From Vagococcus luciliae (GTDB taxonomy: Bacteria; Bacillota; Bacilli; Lactobacillales; Vagococcaceae): a DNA stretch of 64,000 nt. The DNA is taken from the NCBI RefSeq assembly GCF_024637875.1, contig NZ_CP102451.1:2075469-2139468 (forward strand). Reading direction: 5' to 3'. Below, piece by piece: positions 1 to 10,626 of the stretch. The number at the start of each line of letters is the position of its first letter. Position 1 is the first letter of the stretch. A program made the position numbers and the translations under genes. The notes under the pieces are model-generated. The model had not been told where the DNA came from. It was given only the letters and a program-made list of their open reading frames with translations, and did not search any database.

Positions 1-1290
1 TCCATCTTTATCGTCCACACCATTTTTAGAAATTTCTTTAATTCCTGTATCGTAGATAGCTTTCATAAATGAGTTACCGTAATCAAAGAAGTAAGTTCCT
101 TTGCTTGTTAATGATTTGATCACGTTAAAGTGACGTTCTAATGTATCATCAATCATTTTTCTAAATGTATCTTGATCTTCAGCAAGCAAACGAGTTCTTT
201 CTTCAAATGTGATACCTACTGGACAATATCCACCTTCATACACATTGTGACAAGAAGTTTGATCTGATAATAAATCAACATGGATATCATGTTGGTCAAC
301 ATATTCAAGTAAGTCAACAATATTACCGTGATAAGCAATAGATGTTGAATCTTTATTGTCTAAATATTCTTTTGCTAATGTCATTGTTTCTTCTGGCGTT
401 TCAGTCACATGACTAATCCAACCTTGTTCTAGACGAGTGTCGATACGAGAGCGATCAACTTCTGCTACGATTGTCACTGATTTAGCAATTTCACCAGCTT
501 TACCTTGAGCCCCACTCATACCACCTAAACCAGATGTTATAAATAATTTTCCAGTTAAATCACCATCATCTGGAATCCCTAATTTCAAACGACCAGCATT
601 TAATAATGTATTAAATGTTCCGTGAACAATTCCTTGAGGACCAATGTACATCCATCCTCCAGCAGTCATTTGACCATAGTTTGTTACACCCATTTGTTCT
701 GCGATTTCCCAATCATGAATGTTATCATACTCACCAACAAGTAAACCATTTGTAATGATAACTCTTGGTGCATCTTTTTTAGAAGCAAATAACCCTAATG
801 GATGACCTGATTCAAGAACTAACGTTTGTTCATCTGTCATCTCTTCTAAGTAACGTTTAATTAATTGATATTGCATCCAGTTTGAACAGACTTGACCTGT
901 TTCACCGTAAGTTACTAATTCGTAAGGATATAATGCAATGTCAAAGTCTAAGTTATTATCAATCATCACTTGCATTGCCTTAGCTGCGGTACATTTTCCT
1001 TTGTACTCATCTATTGGTTTACCATAGATACGTTCTTTTGGATACCAACGATAGCCATAAATACGACCTCTTGTTTTTAATTCTTCTAAGAATTCTGGAA
1101 TCACTTGATCATGAAATTGTTCTGGTACATAACGAAGCGCATTTTTTAATGCCAATTCAGTTTGTGCTTCAGTTAAACGAAATCCTCTATCTGGGGCACG
1201 ACGAATGCCTTCTTCAAATTTCGGCATATCTGGTAACACATCTGGCAATTTAATCGTCATTGCTTTACTAATATCAGTATTTTTAATCAT
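1..1290 (-). CDS. hutU: urocanate hydratase, 3' end beyond the window
   Basis: Urocanase converts urocanate to 4-imidazolone-5-propionate, the second step of histidine degradation, in the cytoplasm with tightly bound NAD. The 430 residues present start MIKNTDISKAMTIKLPDVLP and contain the family motifs GGWMYIGPQG, SGLGGMSGAQ, and DQTSCHN (the cysteine is the conserved active-site one). The sequence runs on to FFDYGNSFMKAIYDTG before the left edge, so the gene is cut by the window and not visibly broken. It resembles the longer streptococcal type of urocanase. The ATG follows TAAGGAGG with normal spacing. It diverges from hutI across about 250 bp. Confidence 0.96.
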   Translation of the reverse strand, partial: MIKNTDISKAMTIKLPDVLPDMPKFEEGIRRAPDRGFRLTEAQTELALKNALRYVPEQFHDQVIPEFLEELKTRGRIYGYRWYPKERIYGKPIDEYKGKCTAAKAMQVMIDNNLDFDIALYPYELVTYGETGQVCSNWMQYQLIKRYLEEMTDEQTLVLESGHPLGLFASKKDAPRVIITNGLLVGEYDNIHDWEIAEQMGVTNYGQMTAGGWMYIGPQGIVHGTFNTLLNAGRLKLGIPDDGDLTGKLFITSGLGGMSGAQGKAGEIAKSVTIVAEVDRSRIDTRLEQGWISHVTETPEETMTLAKEYLDNKDSTSIAYHGNIVDLLEYVDQHDIHVDLLSDQTSCHNVYEGGYCPVGITFEERTRLLAEDQDTFRKMIDDTLERHFNVIKSLTSKGTYFFDYGNSFMKAIYDTGIKEISKNGVDDKDG

Positions 1291-1537
1291 TGTTACTTCC
1301 TCCTTAGTTTATCTTGAGTTACTTATCTCTTTTCCTGTAGACATAAGTGAATGAATCATTAAGTTATGGCCTTAGTTTATCCTCCCATAGTCTATTATGG
1401 GTCAATTCACATCAAAAAGTCTCTTTTTTTCTCTTTTTTTTCTAAACAATTTTTTTTGACCCTTTTTAGATGATACAAGACTACATTATATTCATTAAAT
1501 GGTTATAATTAGTGTAAGAATAAAAGGAGGAATATTC
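1291..1537. promoter_or_regulatory. divergent hutU/hutI promoter region
   Basis: This 247-bp gap between two divergent hut genes must carry both promoters. The heptamer GGGTCAA at 1399-1405 is mirrored by TTGACCC at 1456-1462, so each strand has a TTGACC hexamer facing its own gene, or the pair is a spaced operator. No convincing -10 lies 17 bp from either hexamer; TATAAT at 1504-1509 could serve hutI with a poor -35. A run of T-rich sequence separates the arms. No cre-like sequence was found here. Confidence 0.4.
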
Positions 1538-2803
1538 ATGAGAGCAGATAAACTATTAGTACACTTTAGTCAAATTTTTTCACCGATAGATAAACAACGA
1601 GCATTAAAGGGAGCAGAAATGTCTGAAGCAACCATTATTGAAGATGGTTACATTGCCATTAAAAATGGTAAAATTTTAAAAATTGGTAGTGGGACTCCTG
1701 ACGAATCTCTAATAGGTGATCATACAAAAATTCATGATTATACTGGAAAACTTGCAACACCAGGATTGATTGATTGCCATACACACTTAGTTTATGGTGG
1801 CAGTCGTGAAAATGAATTTGCCAAAAAATTAAATGGTGTCTCTTACCTAGATATCTTAAAAGAAGGTGGCGGTATTTTAAGTACTGTACGCTCAACAAAG
1901 AGTGCTTCTTTTGACACGCTTTATAATAAATCAAGTCATTTATTAGATGAAATGTTAATCCATGGTGTGACAACAGTCGAAGCAAAAAGTGGATATGGTC
2001 TTGATTGGGAAACAGAAAAAAGACAAATGGAAGTAGTCAAAGAACTCAACCACACACACCCTATTGATTTAGTATCTACTTTTATGGCTGCACATGCTAT
2101 TCCAGAAGAATTTAATGGTGATGGTGATGCATTTATTGACCAAATCATCAGTGAGATGTTACCAAAAGTAAAAGAAGAGAAATTAGCTGATTTTTGTGAT
2201 ATCTTCTGTGAAACTGGTGTATTTACAGCAGAACAATCACGTAAATTGCTACAAGCTGCAAAAGATTTAGACTTTAAATTACGAATTCATGCTGATGAAA
2301 TTGATTCAATCGGTGGCGTAGACGTTGCAGCTGAACTTGAAACAGTGAGTGCGGAACATTTAATGGCTGCTACTGATGAAGGGATTAAAAAAATGAGTGA
2401 ATCAGGTGTTATTGGTAACTTATTACCAGGAACAACATTCAGTTTAATGGCGGATACTTACGCCCCAGCTAAAAAAATGTTAGATGCTGGTATGGCAATT
2501 ACATTGTCTACTGACTCAAACCCTGGAAGCTGTCCAACAGCAAACATTCAATTTATTATGCAACTTGGTTGTTTCAAAATGCATTTAACACCAATACAAG
2601 TATTTAATGCTGTGACAATCAATGCTGCTTACTCAGTTGGTTTAGGGGAATCAATCGGAAGTTTCACAGAAGGAAAACGTGCTGACATTGCCGTATTTGA
2701 TGCTCCAAATATTGATTATCCATTGTATTTCTTTGCAACAAACTTAGTCAAAGATGTTTATAAAAATGGAGAATTGGTTTCAAAAAATCGTCAACTTGTA
2801 TAA
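1538..2803 (+). CDS. hutI: imidazolonepropionase
   Basis: HutI hydrolyses imidazolonepropionate to N-formimino-L-glutamate, the third step of histidine degradation. The 421-residue product is an amidohydrolase-superfamily metal enzyme: the metal-binding HTH motif appears in [10 protein letters not shown], later histidines in AAHAIPEEF and RIHADEID, and the catalytic aspartate region in [11 protein letters not shown]. The length is typical. I start at the ATG at 1538, nine bases after an AAAGGAGG site; a longer in-frame extension from 1499 would place the ribosome site inside the gene. It stands alone on the plus strand and ends at a bidirectional terminator shared with the YitT-type gene. Confidence 0.96.
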   Translation: MRADKLLVHFSQIFSPIDKQRALKGAEMSEATIIEDGYIAIKNGKILKIGSGTPDESLIGDHTKIHDYTGKLATPGLIDCHTHLVYGGSRENEFAKKLNGVSYLDILKEGGGILSTVRSTKSASFDTLYNKSSHLLDEMLIHGVTTVEAKSGYGLDWETEKRQMEVVKELNHTHPIDLVSTFMAAHAIPEEFNGDGDAFIDQIISEMLPKVKEEKLADFCDIFCETGVFTAEQSRKLLQAAKDLDFKLRIHADEIDSIGGVDVAAELETVSAEHLMAATDEGIKKMSESGVIGNLLPGTTFSLMADTYAPAKKMLDAGMAITLSTDSNPGSCPTANIQFIMQLGCFKMHLTPIQVFNAVTINAAYSVGLGESIGSFTEGKRADIAVFDAPNIDYPLYFFATNLVKDVYKNGELVSKNRQLV

Positions 2804-2838
2804 GTCTTATTTTTACCTGTCATGTGAAAATGAGTTTA

Positions 2839-2875
2839 TAAAAAGCCACCTAGCAAATCGCTAAGTGGCTTTTCT
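2839..2875. terminator. bidirectional terminator between hutI and the YitT gene
   Basis: AAAAGCCAC at 2841-2849 pairs with GTGGCTTTT at 2865-2873, with a partly paired inner stem. The A and T flanks give a U-tract in both directions, suiting the converging genes on either side. Confidence 0.85.
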
Positions 2876-2881
2876 ATTTAT

Positions 2882-3760
2882 TTAAAATTCAAAATCATCA
2901 AATTTTCCAATTGTGTGGACATTTTCTGAGATACTAACAAAGGCCTCGTTATCCGCTTCTTTGATTGCTTCTTCCAATAGTGGCATTTCATAGCGCGTAA
3001 TAACCGTCAAAAGAACTACTTTTTCACGATGATCATACGCCCCTTCTGCTTCATTTAAAATTGTCACACCTCTAAGCAAACGAACTTTGAGTTCTGCAAT
3101 CACTTTTTCAGGTTGTCTAGTAATAATTAATGCTTGCATTTTTTGTTGTTTGGTAAAAATAAAATCTGTTACTTTACCACTTACAATGATAGATAGCAAA
3201 CTATAAAATGCATATGGAAAACCAAATAAGTAACCTGCTGCTAACACAATAAGTCCATTAATAATCATTGAAATAGAGCCTATACTACGACCAGTTTTAC
3301 GTCGAATAGCAATGATTCCAATATCCAATCCACCTGTAGCAATACCATTTTTTAGTGCTAACCCTAAGGAACTACCACCTATTGCCCCACCAAACAGTGC
3401 ACAGATAATTGGGTCTTTTGTCAAAACAATTTCAGGTACAATACTGATAGCAATAGAAGCTGCTGTAACACTTAATAAAGTAAAAATAACAATTTCTTTA
3501 TTCATTTTTTTCCAACCATATAATAAAAAAGGTAAGTTCAATAAATAATAAATGACAGAGATAGATAAACTTATACCAAACCATTTTTCAACAACCGTAT
3601 TTATAATCTGTGAAAATCCAGTAATTCCTCCAGTATAAATAGAGGCCGGGTGCCAAAACATATTAAGTGCAATCGCATATAACAATGCATACAAGAAAAT
3701 AACCGTTAGTTTACGCGTATAATCAGCAATAGAGTTGGAGTCTTTGTTAAACTGTTTCAT
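2882..3760 (-). CDS. YitT-family membrane protein with DUF2179 domain
   Basis: This 292-residue protein belongs to the YitT/UPF0750 family of uncharacterised bacterial membrane proteins. About five or six hydrophobic helices fill the first 200 residues, beginning at LTVIFLYALLYAIALNMFW, with glycine-rich loops such as GGAIGGSSLGLALKNG. The last 80 or so residues form the soluble DUF2179 domain (KMQALIITRQPEKV to HTIGKFDDFEF). GGAGGAGG precedes the ATG. Only 24 bp separate it from the hisS stop, so the two are probably co-transcribed. Members of this family are often guessed to be transporters, but no substrate is established; nothing here ties it to histidine except position. Confidence 0.85.
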   Translation of the reverse strand: MKQFNKDSNSIADYTRKLTVIFLYALLYAIALNMFWHPASIYTGGITGFSQIINTVVEKWFGISLSISVIYYLLNLPFLLYGWKKMNKEIVIFTLLSVTAASIAISIVPEIVLTKDPIICALFGGAIGGSSLGLALKNGIATGGLDIGIIAIRRKTGRSIGSISMIINGLIVLAAGYLFGFPYAFYSLLSIIVSGKVTDFIFTKQQKMQALIITRQPEKVIAELKVRLLRGVTILNEAEGAYDHREKVVLLTVITRYEMPLLEEAIKEADNEAFVSISENVHTIGKFDDFEF

Positions 3761-3784
3761 GATAAGCCTCCTCCAAAACCTCTT

Positions 3785-5089
3785 TTATTCTCCTATAATG
3801 TCGTGATAAACATCTGTAAAAGAAGTATAGATATCAGCTAAAGGAACGGTTGATTCCTCACCTGTCACCATATTTTTAACTCGAACATTTTTCTCTGCCA
3901 ACTCAGACTCACCGATGACTAAGACCATTCTGGCATTTAATTTATCTGCCGATTTAAATTGTGCTTTAGCTTTACGATTTAAAAAATCACGTTCACAAAC
4001 AAATCCAGCTTGTCTAGCTGCTTGTGCTAATTTTAAACTTTCACAATTGGTTTCTTCACCTAAACCAACTACATACACATCGACATTTGTCGCAGCAGGA
4101 ATTTCTACCCCTTCTGCTTCCATTGTGATTAACACACGTTCAATTCCCATACCAAAACCAAAACCTGAATCATGACTATCTGGTCCATTAAACTCTGAAA
4201 CCAATCCATCATATCGTCCACCAGCACAAATTGTGGTAATCGCTCCATTAAATCCTGGGGCATTACTCATAATTTCGAATACTGTGTGATTGTAGTAATC
4301 AAGACCTCGAACCATTCTATGATCGACTACATACTCAACACCCATTGCATCAAGCAACGTTTTCACTTCAGTAAAGAAGGCATTTGACTCTTCATCTAGA
4401 TAATCTAAAATTGACGGTGCATTTTTGACAATTTCTTTGTCTTTTTTATCTTTACTATCTAATACACGTAATGGATTAGTATGTAAACGACGTTTTGAAT
4501 CATCACTTAGTTGATCGCTTAATGGTTCTAAATAATCAATTAACGCTTGACGATAAACCATACGATTTTCTCGTGTTCCTAATGAATTAATCACAAGTTG
4601 TGTGTGCGTTACACCCAAACGTTTAAAGAAATCTAGTGCGACTAAAATCCCTTCAACATCAGTTGCAGGATTGCTACTCCCTAATACTTCAATCCCCATT
4701 TGATTAAATTGACGCAAACGTCCAGCTTGTGGGCGTTCATAACGAAACATTGGTCCAATATAAAATGCTTTAAATGGGTTTTGATGTTCTGGTCCAAATA
4801 ATTTATGTTCGACATACGAACGAACTAATGGTGCTGTTCCTTCAGGACGTAAGGTGATGTGTCGATCACCTTTATCTTTAAAATCATACATCTCTTTTGT
4901 TACAATATCTGTTGATTCACCCACACCACGCATTATGACTTCAATATGTTCAAACATTGGCGTTCTGACTTCATGAAAGTCATATTTTTTTAATACATCA
5001 CGAGCAGTTGATTCAACAAACTGCCATTTTTCTGATTCACCTGGTAAAATATCGTTGGTTCCTTTTGGTTTCTGATATTTCATCGTCAT
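3785..5089 (-). CDS. hisS: histidine--tRNA ligase
   Basis: HisRS charges tRNA-His with histidine using ATP. The 434-residue protein opens with [15 protein letters not shown] and carries class II motif 2 ([13 protein letters not shown]), the histidine-specific HisA motif [20 protein letters not shown], and a C-terminal anticodon-binding domain (about residues 335-430). Length is normal and all motifs are intact. I start at 5089 (MTMKYQ), six bases after AAGGA; the ATG at 5083 is the alternative. It lies downstream of hutH, separated by a hairpin terminator, and is followed by the YitT gene. A charging enzyme beside a degradation operon for the same amino acid is notable. The usual partner aspS is absent here. 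Confidence 0.95.
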   Translation of the reverse strand: MTMKYQKPKGTNDILPGESEKWQFVESTARDVLKKYDFHEVRTPMFEHIEVIMRGVGESTDIVTKEMYDFKDKGDRHITLRPEGTAPLVRSYVEHKLFGPEHQNPFKAFYIGPMFRYERPQAGRLRQFNQMGIEVLGSSNPATDVEGILVALDFFKRLGVTHTQLVINSLGTRENRMVYRQALIDYLEPLSDQLSDDSKRRLHTNPLRVLDSKDKKDKEIVKNAPSILDYLDEESNAFFTEVKTLLDAMGVEYVVDHRMVRGLDYYNHTVFEIMSNAPGFNGAITTICAGGRYDGLVSEFNGPDSHDSGFGFGMGIERVLITMEAEGVEIPAATNVDVYVVGLGEETNCESLKLAQAARQAGFVCERDFLNRKAKAQFKSADKLNARMVLVIGESELAEKNVRVKNMVTGEESTVPLADIYTSFTDVYHDIIGE

Positions 5090-5160
5090 ACACCATCCTT
5101 TTCTCATTATATTCATACTACATAAAATTGAGTCGATACTCAATAGTTATCAAAACTTAT

Positions 5161-5198
5161 TTATAAATAAAGCTCTGAATCTTAAACAATTCAGAGCT
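5161..5198 (-). terminator. terminator after hutH
   Basis: AGCTCTGAAT at 5171-5180 is perfectly complementary to ATTCAGAGCT at 5189-5198, an eight-base loop between. Read on the minus strand the stem is followed by TTTATTTATAA. It sits between hutH and hisS and would make hisS transcription at least partly independent of the hut operon. Confidence 0.8.
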
Positions 5199-5216
5199 AA
5201 AATATTTATAATATAA

Positions 5217-6770
5217 TTATTTTGCAAAATCAAATTCAATTTCTAAATCAACCACTTCTTCAACAGCTTTTAATAATTCTCCGTTGATTAAAACATCTGT
5301 TGCTTTTTCTAACTCATCATACATTTCAATGTCTTTATCTAAGTCAATAAATTTCACATATTTTCTAAAGACATCATAAGCAACTTGAGTTCCTTTACCT
5401 AATACACCGCGATCTTTGATGAAGTCAATAGCTTGACATGCTGCCATCATTTCAGTTGCGACGATACGACGAGAATTTTTAGTAATGTCTCTAGCAGTTC
5501 TTGCAGCTGTTGTTCCCATACTCACAAAATCTTCTTGGTTTTCACAAGATGTAATTGAATCCACACTTGCTGGATGTGATAAGATTTTGTTTTCTGATGC
5601 TAATGAAGCAGCTGCATACTGTGTAATCATGAATCCTGAGTTAACGCCAGGATATTTCACTAAGAATGAAGGCAAGCCACTTAAGTTAGTATTTACTAAA
5701 CGTTCCACACGACGTTCTGATACATTACCAATTTCAGCAGATCCAATTCCTAAATAATCAAAAGGTTGTGCCATTGGTTCACCATGGAAGTTACCTCCAG
5801 AGATAACATCACCACTACGAGTGATGATTGGATTATCTGTTACAGAGTTAATTTCGATTTCAACTTTTTTCTTCACATAAGCCACAGTGTCTTTACTTGC
5901 TCCATGGATTTGTGGCATACAACGTAATGTATACGGATCTTGTACACGTTCAGCTGTCGCTTGAGTTGTTAAGGTACTTCCTTCAAGCATTTGACGAATA
6001 TTTTTAGCAGTTGCTAATTGTCCACTTTGAGGACGAATAATATGTAATTCTTCATCAAAGGCATTTACAATCCCATTATGCACTTCTAAAGATAATGCTC
6101 CGGCAATGTCTGAAAGTTTTAATAATTCAATGGAGTCATGTGTTGCTAATGCTCCGATTGCTGTTAAAACGGTTGTACCGTTAATTAAGGCTAAACCTTC
6201 TTTTGCTTCTAAGTGAATCACTTCAACGCCTGCACGCGCCATTGCTTCTTTACCTTCTAGTAATTCACCGTCATAATAAGCACGACCCAATCCTAACATT
6301 GGCAATACCATATGAGATAATGGAGCTAAGTCCCCTGAAGCTCCTAAAGATCCTTTTTCTGGAATATGTGGTACAACGCCATTATTTAACATAGCCATTA
6401 AGGTTTCAATGGTACTTAAACGAATACCTGAATAGCCTTTTAATAAAGAGTTAATACGAATTAACATAATCGCACGAACTTCATCTTCTCCTAATGGATC
6501 ACCAAAACCACTTGAGTGAGTACGAATTAAGTTTTCTTGTAATTGTCTAGTTTCTTCTTGTGGAATACTTACTTTAACAAGGGAACCAAATCCTGTATTG
6601 ACACCATATGTTACTTTTTTACTCGCTACAATATCATCAATAATTTTTCTTGATGCATTTACCGCTTCAATTGCTTCTTGTGATAACGTGATTTTAGCCC
6701 CTTTTCTAGCTACTTCTACCACTTGTTCCAATGTTAAATCGTTACCTGTTAATGTAATTACTTCAGTCAT
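5217..6770 (-). CDS. hutH: histidine ammonia-lyase
   Basis: HutH removes ammonia from L-histidine to give trans-urocanate, the entry step of the pathway. The 517-residue protein holds the Ala144-Ser145-Gly146 triad within GSLGASGDLAPLSHM that cyclises to the MIO electrophile, and conserved active-site segments TYGVNTGFGSL, GNFHGEPMAQ and QEDFVSMG. Length matches the family. TAGGAGG precedes the ATG. It is the last gene of a minus-strand series that begins at ftcD, 71 bp after the permease gene, and ends at a strong hairpin. Confidence 0.97.
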   Translation of the reverse strand: MTEVITLTGNDLTLEQVVEVARKGAKITLSQEAIEAVNASRKIIDDIVASKKVTYGVNTGFGSLVKVSIPQEETRQLQENLIRTHSSGFGDPLGEDEVRAIMLIRINSLLKGYSGIRLSTIETLMAMLNNGVVPHIPEKGSLGASGDLAPLSHMVLPMLGLGRAYYDGELLEGKEAMARAGVEVIHLEAKEGLALINGTTVLTAIGALATHDSIELLKLSDIAGALSLEVHNGIVNAFDEELHIIRPQSGQLATAKNIRQMLEGSTLTTQATAERVQDPYTLRCMPQIHGASKDTVAYVKKKVEIEINSVTDNPIITRSGDVISGGNFHGEPMAQPFDYLGIGSAEIGNVSERRVERLVNTNLSGLPSFLVKYPGVNSGFMITQYAAASLASENKILSHPASVDSITSCENQEDFVSMGTTAARTARDITKNSRRIVATEMMAACQAIDFIKDRGVLGKGTQVAYDVFRKYVKFIDLDKDIEMYDELEKATDVLINGELLKAVEEVVDLEIEFDFAK

Positions 6771-6841
6771 TATTACTTCCTCCTAAACTCATTTTCAACT
6801 TAATAACTCACTTTAGTCACTTAATACCTTTTAATTACTTA

Positions 6842-8191
6842 TTATTCACTCGCTTTTTTACCATTTAATACAAAATAGAATATTGCAGCAATCACAATAC
6901 CAATACCACCAGCAATTAAACTCTTACTATTGGCACCCATTGCAAGCATCCACACACTAACTGCGACAGCTAATAGTGGAATAACTGGGCCAAATGGTAG
7001 TCTAAAGGCTGTTTCAACGCCAGGATTTTTCTTACGTAAGAAAATAACGGCAATCGCTGTTGGGATATATTGAATAAATCTAAATACAACGCTCAATTCT
7101 GCTAATTGTTCGAAACTTCCACTTAATAATAGTAAACAAGTTAATACACAAGAGATAATAATTGCTACATAAGGTGCATCTTTTTTATTTTTCTTAGAAA
7201 CAATTTTTGGTAATAATCCTTCATCAGAAATACTTGCACCATAACGAGGAATCATCATTGAGTCCCCAACATTTAAGCCAAGAATTGAAATGAGTGCACC
7301 GATGGAAATAATCCATCTACCAGCAGGTCCTATCATCATAGCAAATGCATCTTGTACAGGTGCATTTGTTTCTAAAATACCTACACCAAGCATGGCAATT
7401 GTTCCGGCAATAATCATAAAGTAAAGGATTGATACAATACTAATTGATCCAATAATTGCTTTTGGAACATTTTTCTTCGCATTTCTCATCTCACCAGCGA
7501 CAACTGGTAAAGCTTCAAATCCGATAAATGCATAGAATACTGTCATTGAGGTTCCTGCCATCGCTTTTGATATTGTCATACCTTCTTTAAGTTGTAGGAA
7601 TGGCGTAAAGTTACCAGCGTCAAATCCATTTTTAATAAAAAATATACTCATGAATGTGAAAGCAATAATAGGAATCAATTTTGCGATTGTGATACTTATG
7701 GTAAAAATTTTGGATGTTTTAAGTCCTGTACTATTAATAATAGATAATAATATCACTAAAATAACACTAATCGCTTTGTTATGTCCTTCCAAAGCAGGAA
7801 TTGTTACTATCAATAGTTTAGCAAATCCTGCAGCCATTGCTGACCATGCAATAATCGTTACAAACCATCCTAATAATCCAACAACAAACCCAACTAAATC
7901 ACCAAAAGCTGATTTAGAATATTGGAACGCACCACCATTTTTGTCAAAATAACATGCCACTTCAGCAAAACATACTGCCAAAAGTAACACCAACACCGCA
8001 TCAAATACCATGGCTAATAGAGAAGCTGGTCCTAAATCTCGATAAATTGTTTGTGGTAATAAGAAAATACCTGAACCAACTACTGCATTAATACCGTAAA
8101 GCGTTGCACCACCTAAACTAAATTTTGAACTCTCTGAGTCTATTTCGGTTAATTTAATCCCATCAACCGGTGTTTTTGTTTCGGTAATCAT
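6842..8191 (-). CDS. APC-family amino acid permease, probably histidine uptake
   Basis: This 449-residue integral membrane protein has the twelve-helix pattern of the amino acid-polyamine-organocation superfamily, with the N-terminal signature YGINAVVGSGIFLLPQTIY around the first membrane segment and FYAFIGFEALPVVAGEMRN in the sixth region. Placement between hutD and hutH suggests it imports histidine (or urocanate) by proton or sodium symport, but the substrate is inferred from context only. The chosen ATG lies six bases after AAAGGGG; an upstream in-frame ATG at 8212 would place that site within the coding sequence. A 21-bp palindrome (8235-8255) lies in the 86-bp gap before it. Confidence 0.88.
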   Translation of the reverse strand: MITETKTPVDGIKLTEIDSESSKFSLGGATLYGINAVVGSGIFLLPQTIYRDLGPASLLAMVFDAVLVLLLAVCFAEVACYFDKNGGAFQYSKSAFGDLVGFVVGLLGWFVTIIAWSAMAAGFAKLLIVTIPALEGHNKAISVILVILLSIINSTGLKTSKIFTISITIAKLIPIIAFTFMSIFFIKNGFDAGNFTPFLQLKEGMTISKAMAGTSMTVFYAFIGFEALPVVAGEMRNAKKNVPKAIIGSISIVSILYFMIIAGTIAMLGVGILETNAPVQDAFAMMIGPAGRWIISIGALISILGLNVGDSMMIPRYGASISDEGLLPKIVSKKNKKDAPYVAIIISCVLTCLLLLSGSFEQLAELSVVFRFIQYIPTAIAVIFLRKKNPGVETAFRLPFGPVIPLLAVAVSVWMLAMGANSKSLIAGGIGIVIAAIFYFVLNGKKASE

Positions 8192-8277
8192 AAGGGGCCC
8201 CTTTCCGATCATCTGATCGTTAACATAATTTGTTCATTTTTAATATTTAAAAATGCTTCCTATCCAAATTATTTTTA

Positions 8278-8889
8278 TTAGAGCGACTTTTCATTTTTCC
8301 AAACAACAACTTCGACAACTGCTGGTGATTGTTGTGGTTGATGAGATTCTATACTAATCATCGAAATCGTACGACCCTCTTCTACCATGACACAATCTCC
8401 GGCTTCCAACTTGGCAACATGTTTTTCTTCTTGGTCTATATACGTCATGACTCCATCAACTAACATATAGTAAAAGTATCGAACACAAGGTAATAACTGT
8501 CTATCACGAATACTTGAAACAGCAGACATTTCACTAGTGTAGGTTGGTTTAAAGATAACGTTAAAGTCTTGACATTTTCCTACACTATTTGTTTTATCTG
8601 CTCCATCAAACGCATCAACTTCAAACGGTTTCATTTTTTTATTAACAGTAAACGATTCTGATTCATGTGTTAGTTCTAATGGATGATTCAATGACATCAA
8701 CAAACGCTTATAGCCAGGTAACGCTGAAAATGTACTTTCTTCGATTTCTACTGAAGCCGTAGAAATGCGGTAGTCAAATTTTCCAGGCTCATACTTACCC
8801 GTTGGTGGGTAGAGAAACACTTGGGTCGTTTCTCCCCCACTCCAACGAGATGTTTGATGATCATTCTTTTTAAATAAATGATACGACAT
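8278..8889 (-). CDS. hutD: HutD-family cupin protein
   Basis: The 203-residue protein matches the HutD family: the N-terminal segment KNDHQTSRWSGGETTQVF and the following RISTASVEIEESTFSALPGY are the conserved block, and the fold in the family is a bicupin. HutD is conserved in hut clusters of many bacteria. In Pseudomonas it has been proposed to bind a pathway intermediate and restrain pathway activity, without known catalysis. Here it sits 17 bp downstream of fhs, tightly coupled in the operon. The start ATG is preceded by an AGAGG-type site. Confidence 0.85.
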   Translation of the reverse strand: MSYHLFKKNDHQTSRWSGGETTQVFLYPPTGKYEPGKFDYRISTASVEIEESTFSALPGYKRLLMSLNHPLELTHESESFTVNKKMKPFEVDAFDGADKTNSVGKCQDFNVIFKPTYTSEMSAVSSIRDRQLLPCVRYFYYMLVDGVMTYIDQEEKHVAKLEAGDCVMVEEGRTISMISIESHQPQQSPAVVEVVVWKNEKSL

Positions 8890-8906
8890 ATTTTTTCCTC
8901 TACCTT

Positions 8907-10583
8907 TTAGAACAATCCGGTAATGTTACCTTCTTCATCAATATCAATTCTTTCAGATGCAGGTGATTTTGGTAGTCCTGGCATTGTCATAACTGCGCCA
9001 GTTAACGCTACAATAAATCCTGCTCCAGCTGATACTTTAAGATTTTTAATCGTAATGGTGAAATCTTTTGGTGCGCCAACAAGTGTCGCATCATCAGAGA
9101 ATGAATATTGTGTTTTTGCCATACAAATTGGCAATTTATCATAGCCTAATTCTTCTAATTGTTTTAATTGTTTTTTAGCTGGTCCAGTTAATTCAATTCC
9201 TTTACCACCGTAAACTTTTTGCACAATCTTAGTTAATTTTTCTTCGATTGAGTCTTCTAAGTCATATACATAGCTGAAACTATTATCTTGCTCTGCTAAT
9301 TCCATAACTTTTTCAGCTAACTCAATACCACCTTCGCCACCATTAGCCCAAACGTCAGATAAGACCACTTCAACACCACGTTCTTTACATGCTTTTTCAA
9401 CTGCTTCGATTTCAGCATCTGTATCTAATGGGAATTTGTTAATTGCGACAACAACAGGTAATCCATAAACCTCTTGAATGTTTTCAATATGTTTATCTAA
9501 GTTAGTTAATCCTTTAACAACGGCTTCTACGTTTTCTGGTTCTAATTCTTTCTTAGGAACACCACCATGCATTTTTAGTGCGCGAATTGTTGCCACTAAC
9601 ACAACGGCATCAGGTTTGATATTTCCTAAACGACATTTAATGTCGATGAATTTTTCAGCACCTAAGTCTGCACCAAATCCAGCTTCTGTAATCGCGTAAT
9701 CTGCATATTTCATTGCCATTTTTGTTGCGATAATACTGTTACAGCCATGTGCAATATTGGCAAATGGTCCACCATGAATAATTGCTGGTGTGTGTTCTAA
9801 TGTTTGAACTAAGTTTGGATGAATCGCATCTTTAAGTAACGCTGCCATTGCGCCTTCTGCTTTCAAATCGCCAGCAGTAACTGGTTTTCCTTCAAAATTA
9901 TATGCTACTACCATGTTTTTAAGTTTTTCTTTTAAGTCATCAATATCATTTGATAAACATAACACAGCCATAATTTCTGATGCTACAGTAATGTCATAAC
10001 CATCTTCTCTCGGAACACCATTGACGCGTCCTTGTAATCCATTCACAATATGACGTAATTGACGGTCATTCATGTCAACAACACGTTTCCATGTAATGTT
10101 ACGGCTATCAATACCTAACGCATTACCATGATGAATATGGTTATCAATCAAAGCAGCTAATAAGTTATTTGCTGCACCAATTGCATGGAAGTCACCTGTA
10201 AAATGTAAGTTAATATCTTCCATAGGGACAACTTGAGCATGTCCACCACCTGCTGCCCCACCTTTAACACCAAATACTGGTCCTAATGATGGTTCACGTA
10301 AAGCGATCATTGCCTTTTTACCTAATTTAGTAAAGGCATCAGCTAACCCAACAGATGTGGTTGTTTTTCCTTCTCCAGCTGGAGTTGGTGTAATAGCTGT
10401 GACTAAAATTAATTTACCGTCTTTTTCATTTTCTAGCCTAGTTAATTCACGAGCATCTAATTTCGCTTTATAATTACCATAAAGTGTTAAATCCTCTTCT
10501 TTTAATCCTAATGGAGCCGCTACCTCTTTAATTGATTTCATTTCAACTGAATTTGCGATTTCGATATCTGATAAATGTGTCAT
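8907..10583 (-). CDS. fhs: formate--tetrahydrofolate ligase
   Basis: Fhs interconverts formate, ATP and THF with 10-formyl-THF, ADP and phosphate. The 558-residue product has the nucleotide-binding loop [19 protein letters not shown] near residue 70, [18 protein letters not shown], and [13 protein letters not shown], all typical of the family, at the normal length. Next to ftcD and fchA, its likely direction is reverse: one-carbon units released from formiminoglutamate end as formate with a gain of ATP. Methenyl-THF cyclohydrolase (FolD), needed in between, is not in the window. A second housekeeping fhs may exist elsewhere. Confidence 0.96.
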   Translation of the reverse strand: MTHLSDIEIANSVEMKSIKEVAAPLGLKEEDLTLYGNYKAKLDARELTRLENEKDGKLILVTAITPTPAGEGKTTTSVGLADAFTKLGKKAMIALREPSLGPVFGVKGGAAGGGHAQVVPMEDINLHFTGDFHAIGAANNLLAALIDNHIHHGNALGIDSRNITWKRVVDMNDRQLRHIVNGLQGRVNGVPREDGYDITVASEIMAVLCLSNDIDDLKEKLKNMVVAYNFEGKPVTAGDLKAEGAMAALLKDAIHPNLVQTLEHTPAIIHGGPFANIAHGCNSIIATKMAMKYADYAITEAGFGADLGAEKFIDIKCRLGNIKPDAVVLVATIRALKMHGGVPKKELEPENVEAVVKGLTNLDKHIENIQEVYGLPVVVAINKFPLDTDAEIEAVEKACKERGVEVVLSDVWANGGEGGIELAEKVMELAEQDNSFSYVYDLEDSIEEKLTKIVQKVYGGKGIELTGPAKKQLKQLEELGYDKLPICMAKTQYSFSDDATLVGAPKDFTITIKNLKVSAGAGFIVALTGAVMTMPGLPKSPASERIDIDEEGNITGLF

Positions 10584-10626
10584 AACTTTTTATTCAACCC
10601 TTCCATTTAATTAATTAACATCTTTT

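Noticed and set aside
1014..1253. Plus-strand open frame of 79 codons within hutU
   Set aside because: It lies antisense to conserved urocanase sequence, has no ribosome site and no recognisable product.
5090..5216. T-box leader for hisS
   Set aside because: Only about 125 bases lie between hutH and hisS and the single hairpin there is better read as the hutH terminator; no T-box bulge sequence was seen.
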